Shown in pieces: positions 53,452 through 63,811 of a stretch of DNA of 64,000 nucleotides (the first letter of the stretch is position 1; every line of letters begins with the position of its first letter). Source of the stretch: Streptacidiphilus sp. P02-A3a. Its GTDB lineage: Bacteria > Actinomycetota > Actinomycetes > Streptomycetales > Streptomycetaceae. The position numbers and the translations under genes are program-made. The notes under the pieces are model-generated. The model saw only the letters and a program-made list of their open reading frames with translations, was not told the origin of the DNA and made no database searches. The stretch covers positions 6,085,922-6,149,921 of the forward strand of contig NZ_CP048289.1 in assembly GCF_014084105.1 (NCBI RefSeq), written 5' to 3'.

Positions 53452-53859
53452 CTACTGCTGGGCCTGCTCCTTGGCCTGCCTCTCCTTCTGCTTCTCCTTG
53501 AGCCGCAGCGTCTCCTTGCGGACGTCCGTCTGGGTGGCCCGCTCGTGCTGGAGCCAGAGCGGGTTCTCCGCCTTCAGCGCCTCGACCTCGTCGGTGGTCA
53601 GCGCCTCGGTGACGCCGCCGCGGGCGAGGCCGGAGATGGAGATGCCGAGCTTGTTCGCGATCACCGGGCGGGGGTGCGGGCCCTCGCGGCGCAGGTCGAC
53701 CAGCCACGCGGGCGGCTCGGTCTGGAGCGAGCGCAGCTCTTCGCGGGAGACGACGCCCTCCTGGAACTCGGCGGGGGTGGCCCCCAGGTACACACCGAGC
53801 TTCTTCGCCGCGGTCGCGGGCTTCATGGTCTGGGTCGTCTTCGGCTTGAGCGTTGTCAT
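53452..53859 (-). CDS. DUF5997 family protein
   Basis: 135 aa. [30 protein letters not shown] and [21 protein letters not shown] are the conserved blocks of an actinobacterial family labelled DUF5997, ending in a long basic/acidic helix ([18 protein letters not shown]). Function unknown. Divergent, with 56 bp between, from a LysR-substrate-domain protein, a pairing that I recall as common in streptomycetes. Confidence 0.82.
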   Translation of the reverse strand: MTTLKPKTTQTMKPATAAKKLGVYLGATPAEFQEGVVSREELRSLQTEPPAWLVDLRREGPHPRPVIANKLGISISGLARGGVTEALTTDEVEALKAENPLWLQHERATQTDVRKETLRLKEKQKERQAKEQAQQ

Positions 53860-53915
53860 GGGGTCAAGGGTATCGAGCGGAAGCCCTCCCTGGTCACGGC
53901 CGGTAGCCTGGCCGC

Positions 53916-54719
53916 GTGACAGATACGGCAGCCCCCTCCTCGTTCCGGCTCGGGTACGTTCCCGGGGTGACCCCCACCAAGTGGGTGCACGTCTGGAAGG
54001 AGCGGCTGCCCGACGTCCGGTTGACCCTGGTCCCGGTGCCCGCCGCCGAGGGCGGCGGGCTGCTGCGGGACGGCGGCGCCGACGCCGGTCTGCTGCGGCT
54101 GCCGGTGGACCGGACCGTGCTCAGCGCGATCCCGCTCTACGTCGAGACCACGGTGGTGGTGCTCCCCAAGGAGCACCGCCTGGCCGAGGCCGCCGAGCTG
54201 ACCCTGGCGGAGCTGGCCGAGGAGCTGTTGCAGCACCCGCTGGACGACACGCTGGGCTGGGAGCGGCCCCCGGGCCTGCCCGCGATCGAGCGCCCGGCGA
54301 CCACGGCGGACGCGGTGGACCTGGTGGAGGCGGGGGTGGGGCTGCTGGTGGTGCCGCAGTCGCTGGCCCGGCTGCACCACCGCCGGGAGCTCACCTACCG
54401 GCCGGTGACCGACGCGCCGCAGTCGCAGGTCGCGCTGTCCTGGCCGGAGGAGCGGACCACGGACCTGGTGGAGGAGTTCATCGGGATCGTCCGGGGCCGC
54501 ACCGTCAACAGCTCGCGGGGCCGGGCCCAGGAGGCGGAGCAGCCGAAGGAGAAGCCGACGAAGCAGGCCAGGGCGAAGGCCGGCCAGCAGCCGAAGCAGG
54601 GCCAGAAGCCGGGCCAGGGGCAGAGGCAGGGCCAGAAGCAGGGCCAGAAGCCCGGCCAGCGGCAGGGCCAGCCGTCGAAGCGGGCCGCCGGGGGCGGCAA
54701 GCGCGGGCGTCGGTCCTGA
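53916..54719 (+). CDS. LysR substrate-binding domain protein lacking a DNA-binding domain
   Basis: 267 aa, GTG start. Residues 9-205 form a LysR-type effector domain (FRLGYVPGVTPTKWVHVW, TVVVLPKEHRLAEAAEL), but no helix-turn-helix precedes it. Residues 206-267 are a low-complexity basic tail of repeated Q/K/G/P (PGQGQRQGQKQGQK). Could be a small-molecule sensor that acts with the divergent DUF5997 protein or binds nucleic acid through its tail; this is inference. Confidence 0.82.
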   Translation: MTDTAAPSSFRLGYVPGVTPTKWVHVWKERLPDVRLTLVPVPAAEGGGLLRDGGADAGLLRLPVDRTVLSAIPLYVETTVVVLPKEHRLAEAAELTLAELAEELLQHPLDDTLGWERPPGLPAIERPATTADAVDLVEAGVGLLVVPQSLARLHHRRELTYRPVTDAPQSQVALSWPEERTTDLVEEFIGIVRGRTVNSSRGRAQEAEQPKEKPTKQARAKAGQQPKQGQKPGQGQRQGQKQGQKPGQRQGQPSKRAAGGGKRGRRS

Positions 54720-54750
54720 GGGCGCCGCGGGCCGCCGGTGGCGGACGGCC

Positions 54751-55431
54751 TCAGCCGCCCGGCGGCATCGGCCGGACCAGGCCCAGGTCGTAGGCCAGGA
54801 TCACCGCCTGGATCCGGTCCCGGGCGCCGATCTTCGCCAGCACCCGGCCGACGTGGGTCTTGACCGTGCTCTCCGAGAGCACCAGCCGCTCGGCTATCTC
54901 GCCGTTGCTCCAGCCCTGCCCGATGGCGAGCAGGATCTGGTACTCCCGCTCGGTCAGCGCCCGCAGCCTGGGGTGGGCCTGCGGGTCCGCCTCGGCGGGC
55001 GCGCCGGGCAGGTGGTGCGCGTAGGCGTCCAGCAGTCGGCGGGTCAGGCCGGGGGCGATCACCGCGTCCCCGGCGGCCACCGCCCGGATCCCGGCCAGCA
55101 GTTCCTCCGGCAGCGCGTCCTTGAGCAGGAACCCGCTGGCCCCGGCCCGCAGCGCGGCGTGCGCGTAGTCGTCGAGGTCGAAGGTGGTCAGCACCAGGAC
55201 CCGGGAGCGGCCACCGGCGGCCACGATCCGGCGGGTGGCCTCGATGCCGTCCACGCCGGGCATCCGGACGTCCATCAGCACCACGTCCGGGCGCAGGTCG
55301 GCCACCTGGCGGACGGCCTCCGCCCCGTTCGCGGCCTCGCCGACCACCTGCGTGCCGGGGGCGCTGTCCAGCAGCATCCGGAAGCCGAAGCGCTGCAACG
55401 GCTGGTCGTCGACGATCAGGACGGTGGTCAT
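54751..55431 (-). CDS. NarL/FixJ-type response regulator
   Basis: 226 aa. Receiver domain with DD near residue 8-9, phospho-acceptor Asp in VVLMDVRMPGVDG and K in FLLKDAL; LuxR helix-turn-helix LTEREYQILLAIGQGWSNGEIAERL...STVKTHV. ATG 55431 overlaps the kinase stop (ATGA). Likely regulates the adjacent ABC transporter operon. Confidence 0.95.
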   Translation of the reverse strand: MTTVLIVDDQPLQRFGFRMLLDSAPGTQVVGEAANGAEAVRQVADLRPDVVLMDVRMPGVDGIEATRRIVAAGGRSRVLVLTTFDLDDYAHAALRAGASGFLLKDALPEELLAGIRAVAAGDAVIAPGLTRRLLDAYAHHLPGAPAEADPQAHPRLRALTEREYQILLAIGQGWSNGEIAERLVLSESTVKTHVGRVLAKIGARDRIQAVILAYDLGLVRPMPPGG

Positions 55432-56720
55432 GGGGCCGCTCCCGCCAGCGGCGCCCGGTCCAGCAGCGCCTCCACCACCCAGCCGCCGCCGGGCCGCCGC
55501 GCGACCGTGACCGAGCCGCCGTACAGCGCCGCGCGCTCGCGCATCCCGGCGATGCCCTGGCCCTCGCCCTGCGGCGGCCGGGCCGCGCCCGGCTCGGCCC
55601 GGCCGGGCGGACGGCCGCTGTCCTCGACCCGGACCAGCACCCCGTCGCCCTCGACGGCCACGGTCAGCTGTGCCCGGGTGCTGCTCCCGGCGTGCTTGAG
55701 GGTGTTGGTGAGGGCTTCCTGGACGATCCGGTAGACCGCCAGCTGCCGACCCCGGTCCAGCGCGTCCACGTCCCCGACGGTGCGGTAGGTGACCGCCGGG
55801 CCCGCCGCGCGGACCCGGGCGCAGAGCTCGTCCAGGTCGGCGAGCCCGGGCTGCGGGCTGTACTCCGGGCCCTGCGGCCGCTCCTCGCGCAGCACGCCGA
55901 GCATCCGGCGCAGCTCGTCCAGGGCCTGGCGGCCGGTACCGGCGATCAGCCTGAGGGCCTCCCGGCTGTGCTCGGGGGCGACCGCGGCGGCGTAGCTGCC
56001 GCCGTCGGCGAGACCGATGATCACGGCGAGGTTGTGGCCGATGATGTCGTGCATCTCCCGGGCGACCCGGGTCCGCTCGGCGGCGGCGGCCAGGCGGCTG
56101 CGCTGGTCGCGTTCCACCTCCAGCCGGGCGGCCCGCTCCCGCAGCGCCTCCAGGTAGGCGGTGCCGATCCGCAGCGCCAGGCCGAGCACCGCGGCGGCGG
56201 TGGCGGCGCTGTACAGGAAGAACAGCGCGACCAGCGGCGACAGCACCACCGACACCCGGAACGCGACCAGGCCCAGCGCCGCCGCCGTCCCGGCGGCGAC
56301 CCACGGCAGCCGCCGCAGCGGGGCGTGCCGGGCCACGCTGTACAGCGCCACGAAGAAGGCGATGTCGGCGTGCAGCCAGACGTTCCAGGCCCACTGCGCC
56401 ACGAACACCGCCGATATCGCGGCGAACACCGCCGTCGGCCGACGCCGCCGCCACAGCAGCGGCAGGGCCAGGGCGAACTGGAGGCCGAGGGCCATGGTCA
56501 GCGGCAGCCGGTCGACCCGGTCGCCGGGTGCCTGGTGGGAGCCGTGCCGCAGGTCCGGCAGGCAGAAGACCAGCAGCACCACGGCGACCAGCAGCGCGTC
56601 GGCCGCCCAGGGCCGCTCCCGGTCACCGCGCCGCAGCCGCCGCCAGATCCGCAGCGCCCGGGCGACCAGGGGGTGCCCCCAGATCGCCTCCTCGGCCGCG
56701 CCGCCGGTCATCACCCTCAC
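55428..56720 (-). CDS. DesK-type sensor histidine kinase
   Basis: 430 aa. Residues ~40-190 hold about five to six membrane helices; the HisKA_3 box is RVAREMHDIIGHNLAV (phospho-His), followed by an HATPase with VYRIVQEALTNTLKHA (N box) and GQGIAGMRERAALYGG (G box). GTG 56720 and ATG 56708 are possible starts. Partner of the response regulator that it overlaps. Confidence 0.95.
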   Translation of the reverse strand: MRVMTGGAAEEAIWGHPLVARALRIWRRLRRGDRERPWAADALLVAVVLLVFCLPDLRHGSHQAPGDRVDRLPLTMALGLQFALALPLLWRRRRPTAVFAAISAVFVAQWAWNVWLHADIAFFVALYSVARHAPLRRLPWVAAGTAAALGLVAFRVSVVLSPLVALFFLYSAATAAAVLGLALRIGTAYLEALRERAARLEVERDQRSRLAAAAERTRVAREMHDIIGHNLAVIIGLADGGSYAAAVAPEHSREALRLIAGTGRQALDELRRMLGVLREERPQGPEYSPQPGLADLDELCARVRAAGPAVTYRTVGDVDALDRGRQLAVYRIVQEALTNTLKHAGSSTRAQLTVAVEGDGVLVRVEDSGRPPGRAEPGAARPPQGEGQGIAGMRERAALYGGSVTVARRPGGGWVVEALLDRAPLAGAAP

Positions 56721-56742
56721 CCGCCCATCGTCGCAGCCGCGC

Positions 56743-56768
56743 TCCGGGCCCCGGGACCGGGGCCCGGG
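56743..56768 (-). terminator. Short stem-loop between permease and kinase genes
   Basis: GGGCCCC (56746-56752) and GGGGCCC (56759-56765) around six bases, in a run of GGGCCC/CCCGGG palindromes. May attenuate transcription between the ABC operon and the kinase/regulator genes. Confidence 0.45.
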
Positions 56769-56780
56769 ACCCGGGGCCTC

Positions 56781-57616
56781 CTAGGCGTCGCTGCGCTTCA
56801 GCCGGAAGGCGGCTCCGGCCAGGGCCAGCGCGGTCCAGCCCGCGAGCACCAGCAGCCCGGCGGTGGCCGAGAGCGTGTGCACGTCCTGGTGCAGCGCGTA
56901 CATCGAGTCGCCCGCGTGGCTGGGCAGGTACTGGCTGACGTTGTTCTGCCAGCTCGTGGGGAGCAGCTCCATCAGTCCGGGTACCAGCAGCAGCGTGCCC
57001 AGCAGGATGGCGATGCCGCCCGCCACCGAGCGCAGCAGCGAGCCCAGGGCCGCGCCGCAGACGCCGATCAGCGCCAGGTAGGCACCGGCCATGACCAGCG
57101 CCCGGAGCACCCCGGCGGCGCCGAAGCCCAGCGCGGCCTGGTGGCCGGAGAGGATGCCGGTGCCGATGCCGAACGCGGCGAACGCGCCGACGAGGCCGAG
57201 CAGGAAGGCCACCGCGCCGAAGATCAGCGCCTTGGACCAGAGCACCGGCAGCCGCCGCGGGACCGCGGCCAGGGTCGAGCGGATCATCCCGGTCGAGTAC
57301 TCACCGGCGGTGACCAGCACCCCGAGCACGCCGACCGCGAGCTGGCCGAAGTTCAGCCCGAACAGCGAGAGTCCGACCGCGTTGGCGCCGAGCACCTCGG
57401 GGTCGTGCACATGGCCCGCGTTCATGATCACCGTGTAGCGCCAGTCCCGGATCAGGCCGAACGCCAGGATGAACACCAGGGCCACCCCGAGGGTGATCCA
57501 ACTGGAGCGCAGCGACCAGAACTTGGCCCACTCGGCGCGCACCACCCGGGCGGTGGTGACCTTGTAGACGGGACGCCCGGTGCGGGCCGCCCCGGCCGTG
57601 GCGGCGGTGGTGCTGC

Positions 57617-57620
<4 letters not shown>
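56781..57620 (-). CDS. ABC-2 type transporter permease
   Basis: 279 aa, ATGA overlap with the ATPase gene. Six membrane helices; VTTARVVRAEWAKFWSLRSSW at the N-terminus and VLVTAGEYSTGMIRSTLAAVPRR are marks of the streptomycete ABC-2 family that accompanies DesK/DesR-type systems. Confidence 0.92.
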
Positions 57621-58570
<950 letters not shown>

Positions 58571-58657
58571 CGGGTGCTTTCCCTCGCTCCTGGCCACCGG
58601 CAATGAATCCGGCCCGCGTCGTGCTCCCGACGCTAGGCGCCGCCGCGCCGCCGACCC

Positions 58658-58706
58658 GTAGTACCCGGGGGCGATCTTGGTTCCGCGCGTGGTACCCCGG
58701 TACTAC
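58658..58706. promoter_or_regulatory. Inverted repeat upstream of the ABC operon, candidate response-regulator site
   Basis: GTAGTACCCGGGG (58658-58670) and CCCCGGTACTAC (58695-58706) are near-perfect complements 24 bp apart, with another GGTACC in between. It lies about 90 bp before the ABC ATPase start. GTAGTACC/GGTACTAC dyads of this type are what I would expect for a DesR-like regulator. Confidence 0.6.
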
Positions 58707-58707
58707 A

Positions 58708-58750
58708 ACGCCCCGGCGCCGCACCGGTGCAGGGTGCGGTGCCGGGGCGT
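58708..58750 (-). terminator. Stem-loop terminator of the deacetylase gene
   Basis: 18-bp arms (ACGCCCCGGCGCCGCACC and near-complement with one G-T pair) around seven bases, 20 bp downstream of the deacetylase stop. Confidence 0.85.
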
Positions 58751-58770
58751 GGACGCGCCGCCGGGCGGGG

Positions 58771-59673
58771 CTACGGGGTGGTGAACCGGTAGCCCTCGTC
58801 GAGCAGCCGGGGCAGCCAGATCCGCATCGCCGCGACCGTCTGCGAGCGGTCGCCGCCGCCGTCGTGGTCCAGGATGATCGAGCCGGTCATGGTGGTCCGC
58901 ATGATGGTGGAGACGATCTTGTTGACACCGGGCCTGGACCAGTCGGCCGGGTCCACCGACCAGTCCAGCGGGCGCAGGCCCGCCGCGGCGGCGGCCTCGA
59001 ACACCGTGTGCGACCAGGAGCCGAAGGGGGCCCGGTACATGGTCGGGGTGATCCCGACGTCGGCCATGGCCTGGTTGGTCCGGTCGATCTGCGAGGTGAC
59101 CGCCTTCAGGGTCAACTTGCTCTGGTCGGAGTGGTCCCAGGTGTGGTTGGTGATGTGGTGTCCGGCCGCGGCCACGTCCCGGACGATCCCGGCGCAGTCC
59201 TTGATCTGCTCGCCGATCATGCAGAAGGTCGCCGTTATGTGATGGTCGCGAAGTATCTCCAGGATCTCCCCGGTGTACTCGCTCGGTCCGTCGTCCAGGG
59301 TGAGGGCTATCACCTTGTGTCCGGCGTCCACGTAGTACTGCGGCTGGGTCGGCACCTTCGGCAGCGGGTGGGTCGTGGATGTCGGCGAGGGGGCGGGCGG
59401 CTTCGGCGTGGCCACCGAGATCGGGGTGGTGGACGGGGAGTTGCCGGCCACCGGGCTCGCCGCCCCGTCGGCGGAGCCACCGTTCGCGCTGGCCGTCCCA
59501 CAGCCGGCGAGCAGCGTGATCCCGGCGCCGGCCAGCATCACCCGACGGGAGACCTGCCCGCCGGTATACCCGGAGCGCGGGCTCGGATCAGCGAGGACTT
59601 CCGCGTACATCCGGTCTGCCTGCGCGAGTTCGTCCATGCGTCGCGAGCGGCGGCGGGACGAGTTTTCTGCCAT
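58771..59673 (-). CDS. Polysaccharide deacetylase (CE4) with Tat-like lipoprotein signal
   Basis: 300 aa from ATG 59673. An N-terminal polar stretch of about 45 residues is followed by SRRVMLAGAGITLLAGCG: twin arginines, hydrophobic core and lipobox Cys. After a Thr/Pro-rich linker comes the NodB domain: ALTLDDGPSEYT (metal Asp pair), TNHTWDHS (H-x3-H), YRAPFGSW and ILDHDG. It probably removes acetyl groups from peptidoglycan or another wall glycan while tethered to the membrane. Confidence 0.9.
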   Translation of the reverse strand: MAENSSRRRSRRMDELAQADRMYAEVLADPSPRSGYTGGQVSRRVMLAGAGITLLAGCGTASANGGSADGAASPVAGNSPSTTPISVATPKPPAPSPTSTTHPLPKVPTQPQYYVDAGHKVIALTLDDGPSEYTGEILEILRDHHITATFCMIGEQIKDCAGIVRDVAAAGHHITNHTWDHSDQSKLTLKAVTSQIDRTNQAMADVGITPTMYRAPFGSWSHTVFEAAAAAGLRPLDWSVDPADWSRPGVNKIVSTIMRTTMTGSIILDHDGGGDRSQTVAAMRIWLPRLLDEGYRFTTP

Positions 59674-59790
59674 GGGTACGCACCTGTATCCGTGTTGCCG
59701 CGATCGCTGCGGCGCTTTCCTGAACGGTTGCCCTGAACTCTCTGACCGTATGACGTCGCAACACAGGCATTGGTTGACTGATAATCGGAA

Positions 59791-59810
59791 AACATTCAGG
59801 AACATTCAGG
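59791..59810. repeat. Two exact 10-bp tandem repeats upstream of the deacetylase gene
   Basis: AACATTCAGG occurs twice head to tail about 120 bp upstream of the deacetylase start, in a locally A+T-rich stretch. Direct repeats at helical spacing can be regulator-binding half sites. Confidence 0.6.
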
Positions 59811-59825
59811 GAGCCCACAGGCTCC
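59810..59825 (-). terminator. Small stem-loop downstream of the BASS transporter gene
   Basis: GGAGCC-CACA-GGCTCC, 77 bp beyond the transporter stop; weak on its own. Confidence 0.4.
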
Positions 59826-59901
59826 GCGCCGGGCCTCCGCCCGCTCCCCGGGCCGCGGCGGCGGGGACAGCGCCATGACCAGCGGGGACGGCGGCCCCGG
59901 G

Positions 59902-60891
59902 CTACCGCGTCGCCGCGGGGTCGGGCAACAGCCGGGGCACCAGGCGGACGTAGACCAGCATGCCCAGCACCTCCACCAGGGTCTGGGTGACCACCACCAC
60001 CGGAGCGACCGCCGGCGCGGCGGGCAGGGCCAGCGCCAGCGGGAGCACCACCAGCGAGTTGCGGGTGGCCCCGGTGAAGACGATCGCCCGCCCGGCCGGG
60101 ACGTCCAGCCGGAACGACCGGGCGACCGCCGTCCCGACACCGGCCATGACCACCAGGAAGGCCGCGTAGAACGGCACCACCCGGGCCACGTCGCCGAGGT
60201 CGTGGTGGATCCTGGGCACCTGCGGGGCGACCACCGTGAACAGCGTCGCGGCCATCAGCGGCACCATGGCCGCGGTCACCCCGTCGGCGACCCGCCGCCC
60301 GGCCGCCCGGCGGGCGGCCCAGGCCTGGGTCAGCCAGGCCAGCGCCAGCGGGACCACGATCAGGAACAGGAACGCCCGCAGGAACGGGCCGACCTCGACC
60401 ACGTCGGACAGTCCGGAGCCGAGGAACAGGTAGAGGTATCCGGGCAGCAGCAGCATCTGCGCCACCAGCAGCACCGGCGTGACCGCCAGCAGCCGCTGGT
60501 TGGCGGCCCCGGCCAGCCCGCTGAAGACGATGACGTAGTCCACGCACGGGCACAGCAGCACCAGCAGCACGCCCAGCCGGACCGCCTGGTCGGCGGGCAG
60601 CAGCGGCAGCATCGCGGCCACCAGCAGCGGCACCGCCAGGAAGTTCACCGCCAGCGCCGCCGCCAGGAACCGCCCGGCGCGCAGCGAGCGGACCAGCTCC
60701 CGCGCCGGGACCTGGAGGAAGGTCACGTACAGCAGCGCCCCGAGTACCGGGTCGATCGCCTGCTCCAGCCCCGGACCGGCTCCCGGCGCGGCCCACCCGG
60801 CCAGGCACCCCGCCGCCAGCGCGCCCAGGTAGACCGCCACCTGGTGCCGCTCCATCCGCGCTGCCAGGTTCTGCGACAGCTGCGACACCAC
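59902..60891 (-). CDS. BASS-superfamily transporter (Acr3/arsenic-resistance-like)
   Basis: 329 aa with about ten membrane helices. VLLVLLCPCVDYVIVFSGLAGAANQ resembles the Cys-containing motif of Acr3/ArsB-like members, and GATRNSLVVLPLALAL is the second half-site motif of the bile-acid/sodium symporter fold. Substrate could be arsenite or an organic anion; no arsR, arsC or other ars gene lies nearby, so the arsenic role is uncertain. Confidence 0.8.
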   Translation of the reverse strand: MVSQLSQNLAARMERHQVAVYLGALAAGCLAGWAAPGAGPGLEQAIDPVLGALLYVTFLQVPARELVRSLRAGRFLAAALAVNFLAVPLLVAAMLPLLPADQAVRLGVLLVLLCPCVDYVIVFSGLAGAANQRLLAVTPVLLVAQMLLLPGYLYLFLGSGLSDVVEVGPFLRAFLFLIVVPLALAWLTQAWAARRAAGRRVADGVTAAMVPLMAATLFTVVAPQVPRIHHDLGDVARVVPFYAAFLVVMAGVGTAVARSFRLDVPAGRAIVFTGATRNSLVVLPLALALPAAPAVAPVVVVTQTLVEVLGMLVYVRLVPRLLPDPAATR

Positions 60892-61061
60892 GGGTCTCCT
60901 CGAAGGCTCGGACTGCCCGCTCAGCCGGGCGACCCCCTGACCGTAGCCGTTCCCGCAGGTGAGGACCTACCCGCGCGGGCGCCGTCCGCTCCCGTCGGCG
61001 GGCACGTCGATCCGGAACCGCGGACGGCAGATCACCGCGTCGGTGTGCCGCCGCCGACCGG

Positions 61062-61751
61062 CTACGCGGTGGGCTCGGAGTAGCCGTGGGCGTAGGCGTA
61101 GCGCACCGCCTGGGTGCGGTCGCGGGAGCCGGTCTTCGCGAAGATCCGGTTGACGTGGGTCTTGACCGTCGCCTCGCTGACGAACAGGGACCGGGCGATC
61201 TCCCGGTTGGACTGCCCGCCCGCGATCAGCCGCAGCACCTCGGCCTCCCGCGGGGTCAGTTCGCCGTCCCCCGCGGCCGCGCCGACCGGCCCGGCGGCCG
61301 CCGGGACGCCGCGGGCCGCCGCCGACAGCAGCCGCTGCTGCACCCCGGAGTCGAGCACCGCCTGACCGGCCGCGGCGGCCAGCACCGCCCGGCCGATCTC
61401 CGCCCGGGTGGCGTCCTTGGTCAGGTAGCCGAGCGCCCCGGCCTGGAGCGCGCCCATGATCGACGCGTCGTCGGCGTAGGTGGTGAGCACCACCACCCGG
61501 GTGTCCGGATGCCCGGCGGTGACCCGCCGGGTCGCCTCGACGCCGTCGCAGCCGGGCATGTTCAGGTCCATCAGCACCACCTGCGGCCGGACCTCGGCGA
61601 CCAGCTGGACCGCCGCCTCGCCGTCCGCCGCCTCGCCGGTGACCACGATGCCGGGCAGGGTCCCGAGCAGCAGCACCAGGCCCTCGCGGACCGCGGACTG
61701 GTCGTCGGCGACCACGACGCCGACCGGCTCGGCGGAAGGTTCAGTACTCAT
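61062..61751 (-). CDS. NarL/FixJ-type response regulator
   Basis: 229 aa. Receiver with VVVADDQ, phospho-acceptor in [15 protein letters not shown] in VLTTY and YLTKDAT; LuxR helix-turn-helix [23 protein letters not shown]. It follows the kinase gene by 64 bp and probably acts on the hexamer array at 63025-63092. Confidence 0.95.
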   Translation of the reverse strand: MSTEPSAEPVGVVVADDQSAVREGLVLLLGTLPGIVVTGEAADGEAAVQLVAEVRPQVVLMDLNMPGCDGVEATRRVTAGHPDTRVVVLTTYADDASIMGALQAGALGYLTKDATRAEIGRAVLAAAAGQAVLDSGVQQRLLSAAARGVPAAAGPVGAAAGDGELTPREAEVLRLIAGGQSNREIARSLFVSEATVKTHVNRIFAKTGSRDRTQAVRYAYAHGYSEPTA

Positions 61752-61815
61752 GACGGGTCCTCGGCGTTGGGATCGGCGGGCGGATCGGTGGGTGGTTCGG
61801 CGGGTGGTTCGCGGT

Positions 61816-63003
61816 TCAGGTGGGCATCGTCAGGCAGACCCGCCACTCGCCCTGGACCGGCCCCGCCGACAGCGTGCCGCCGCCCAGCGCGGCCCGCTCG
61901 CGCAGGCCGGTGAGGCCGTACCCGGCGCCGGTGGGCGCCAGCGGTCCCGGTCGGCCCGCGGCCGGGAGCGGGTTGGCGACCCGGACGCTGATCCGCGTCG
62001 GCTCGAACTCCAGGGCCAGGCTGACCGGTTGCCCGGGGGCGTGCTTGCGCGCGTTGGTCAGCGCCTCCTGCGCGGCCCGGAAGGCGGCCAGGCCGACCTC
62101 GGCGGTGACCGGTCGCGGTGCTCCGGTGACCTGGAGGCCGACCGCCGCGTCCCCGTCGGCGCGGCCCTCGTCGGCCAGCGCCGACAGCTGGTCGGCCAGC
62201 GGCGCGAGGTCCTCCCGCAGGGCGAGGATCGCGCTGCGGGCGTCGGCCATTCCCTGCCGGGTGAGCGCCCCGGCCCGGCCGACGCACTCGATCGCCCGGA
62301 GCAGCTCCGGGGACTCGTCGGGCAGGGCCGCCAGCAGTCCCTCGGCGGCCTGGAGGTTCACCGACACCGCCGCCAGCGAGTGGGCGAGCACGTCGTGGAT
62401 CTCCCGGGCGATCCGGGCCCGTTCGGCGAGCGCCGCCGCCTGGGTCTCGGCCTCGCGCATCCGGCGGGTCTCCGCGAGCGTCCCCTCGGCCTGTTCGGCC
62501 CGGAGCAGGTAGTCGTGGCGGATCAGGCCGAAGACCCAGAGCCCGGCGAAGGTCAGCGGGTAGCCGAGCAGTGCCTCCACCGGTGCTCCGCTGACCAGCC
62601 CGGCGGTCAGGAAGGCGGCCACCGTCTCGGCGACGATGGCCAGCGAGGTCTCGGGGTTGAGCCGGATTCCGGCGGCGGAGGTGACCACGCAGCCGACCGC
62701 GACCGCGGTGCTGAGCGGCGCCAGCCCCGCCATCGCGCCGCCCGCCGCGCCCATCACCGCCAGCACGGACACCGTCAGCCGTTCCCGGCCGGCGGCGAGC
62801 AGCCACACCACCCAGCTGACGCCGGCCACGCCGAAGGCGACGGCCATGGCGACGCCGCGGGCGCCCACGCCCAGGCGGGGTTCCGCGAGCGGAACGGTGA
62901 CCAGGACCACCACGAGGACGAGCAGCCGGACGGCGTTCACCATCGAGGACACATCAGCGCTGATGGTCGCGTGCGCCCAGCGCCCGGTGAGCGAGCGAAT
63001 CAC
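61816..63003 (-). CDS. DesK-type sensor histidine kinase
   Basis: 395 aa. Five to six membrane helices in residues ~25-150; HisKA_3 [17 protein letters not shown] with the phospho-His, and HATPase N box [13 protein letters not shown] and G box [16 protein letters not shown]. Divergent from a small membrane protein gene. Confidence 0.95.
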   Translation of the reverse strand: MIRSLTGRWAHATISADVSSMVNAVRLLVLVVVLVTVPLAEPRLGVGARGVAMAVAFGVAGVSWVVWLLAAGRERLTVSVLAVMGAAGGAMAGLAPLSTAVAVGCVVTSAAGIRLNPETSLAIVAETVAAFLTAGLVSGAPVEALLGYPLTFAGLWVFGLIRHDYLLRAEQAEGTLAETRRMREAETQAAALAERARIAREIHDVLAHSLAAVSVNLQAAEGLLAALPDESPELLRAIECVGRAGALTRQGMADARSAILALREDLAPLADQLSALADEGRADGDAAVGLQVTGAPRPVTAEVGLAAFRAAQEALTNARKHAPGQPVSLALEFEPTRISVRVANPLPAAGRPGPLAPTGAGYGLTGLRERAALGGGTLSAGPVQGEWRVCLTMPT

Positions 63004-63024
63004 GGGCCCACGCTATCCGGCCGG

Positions 63025-63092
63025 TCCACCGGGTGGATAGGGCGGCCGGGTGGACCCCGGGTGGACCCGGCCGCCTCCACCCGGCCTCCACC
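63025..63092. promoter_or_regulatory. Array of six GGTGGA hexamers
   Basis: TCCACC at 63025, GGTGGA at 63032, 63049 and 63060, then TCCACC at 63076 and 63087. The central four form GGTGGA-N5-GGTGGA-N10-TCCACC-N5-TCCACC: two direct pairs 11 bp apart, arranged as an inverted repeat. It begins 22 bp upstream of the kinase start and is in the shared divergent region. Confidence 0.65.
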
Positions 63093-63225
63093 TGGGGCGG
63101 TTCGGCTCTGCACCCGGGGTCAGGCCCCGGGTCGACGCGGCGGCAGCGGCCCGCCGCCTAACGTCGTCAGGGCAAGCACAGCACCGCGAAGTCCTCCACC
63201 GCTCGTTCCCCATCAGGGAGTTGTC

Positions 63226-63762
63226 GTGACCGCCGCCGTCCTTCTGCCCAACCTCGTCATCCTGGTCATGGTGCTGGCCTCCGACCTCGGCCACCGCAAG
63301 GTGACCAGGCTGCGGCTGATCCGCCCGTTCCTCGCGGCGGCCGTGATCATCCCCTTCTTCTTCAAGGGCGTCACCGGCTCGGGCAACGGCCTGGTGCTGG
63401 AGATCGCCGGTACGGCGGCGGGCCTGGCCCTGGGCGTCCTCGCCGCCGCCGCCATGCGGGTCTCCCGGGATCCGGAGTCGGGCCAGGCGGTCTCGTCGGC
63501 CACGCTGCCGTACGCGCTGGTCTGGATCGCCGTCATCGGCGCCCGCGTCTCCTTCGCCTACGGCGCCAACCACGTGTTCAGCGCGCAGCTCGGCCACTGG
63601 ATGCTGACCAACCGGATCACCGTGGACGCGCTCACCGACAGCCTGATCTTCCTGTCGGTGGCCATGCTGCTGGCCCGCACCGGGTCGCTGGCCGCCAAGG
63701 CCCGCCGGGCCCCCGGCCGCGAGCAGCACCGGACGGCCGCTCCGCTGACCACGGTCAGGTGA
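63226..63762 (+). CDS. Small integral membrane protein, unknown function
   Basis: 178 aa from GTG 63226, with AGGGAG upstream. About five hydrophobic segments; VRPF-type loop at [18 protein letters not shown] and [14 protein letters not shown] near the middle resemble CcdC/DUF1453-type membrane proteins. Divergent from the kinase/regulator pair across the hexamer array, so it is the likely regulated target. Confidence 0.72.
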   Translation: MTAAVLLPNLVILVMVLASDLGHRKVTRLRLIRPFLAAAVIIPFFFKGVTGSGNGLVLEIAGTAAGLALGVLAAAAMRVSRDPESGQAVSSATLPYALVWIAVIGARVSFAYGANHVFSAQLGHWMLTNRITVDALTDSLIFLSVAMLLARTGSLAAKARRAPGREQHRTAAPLTTVR

Positions 63763-63775
63763 GGACCGCTCCCCC

Positions 63776-63807
63776 GGGGCCCCCTCGGCACTCGCCGAGG
63801 GGGCCCC
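63776..63807. terminator. Bidirectional stem-loop terminator
   Basis: 14-bp perfect arms (GGGGCCCCCTCGGC) around ACTC, between the membrane protein gene and the convergent Fur-family gene. Confidence 0.9.
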
Positions 63808-63811
63808 GACC

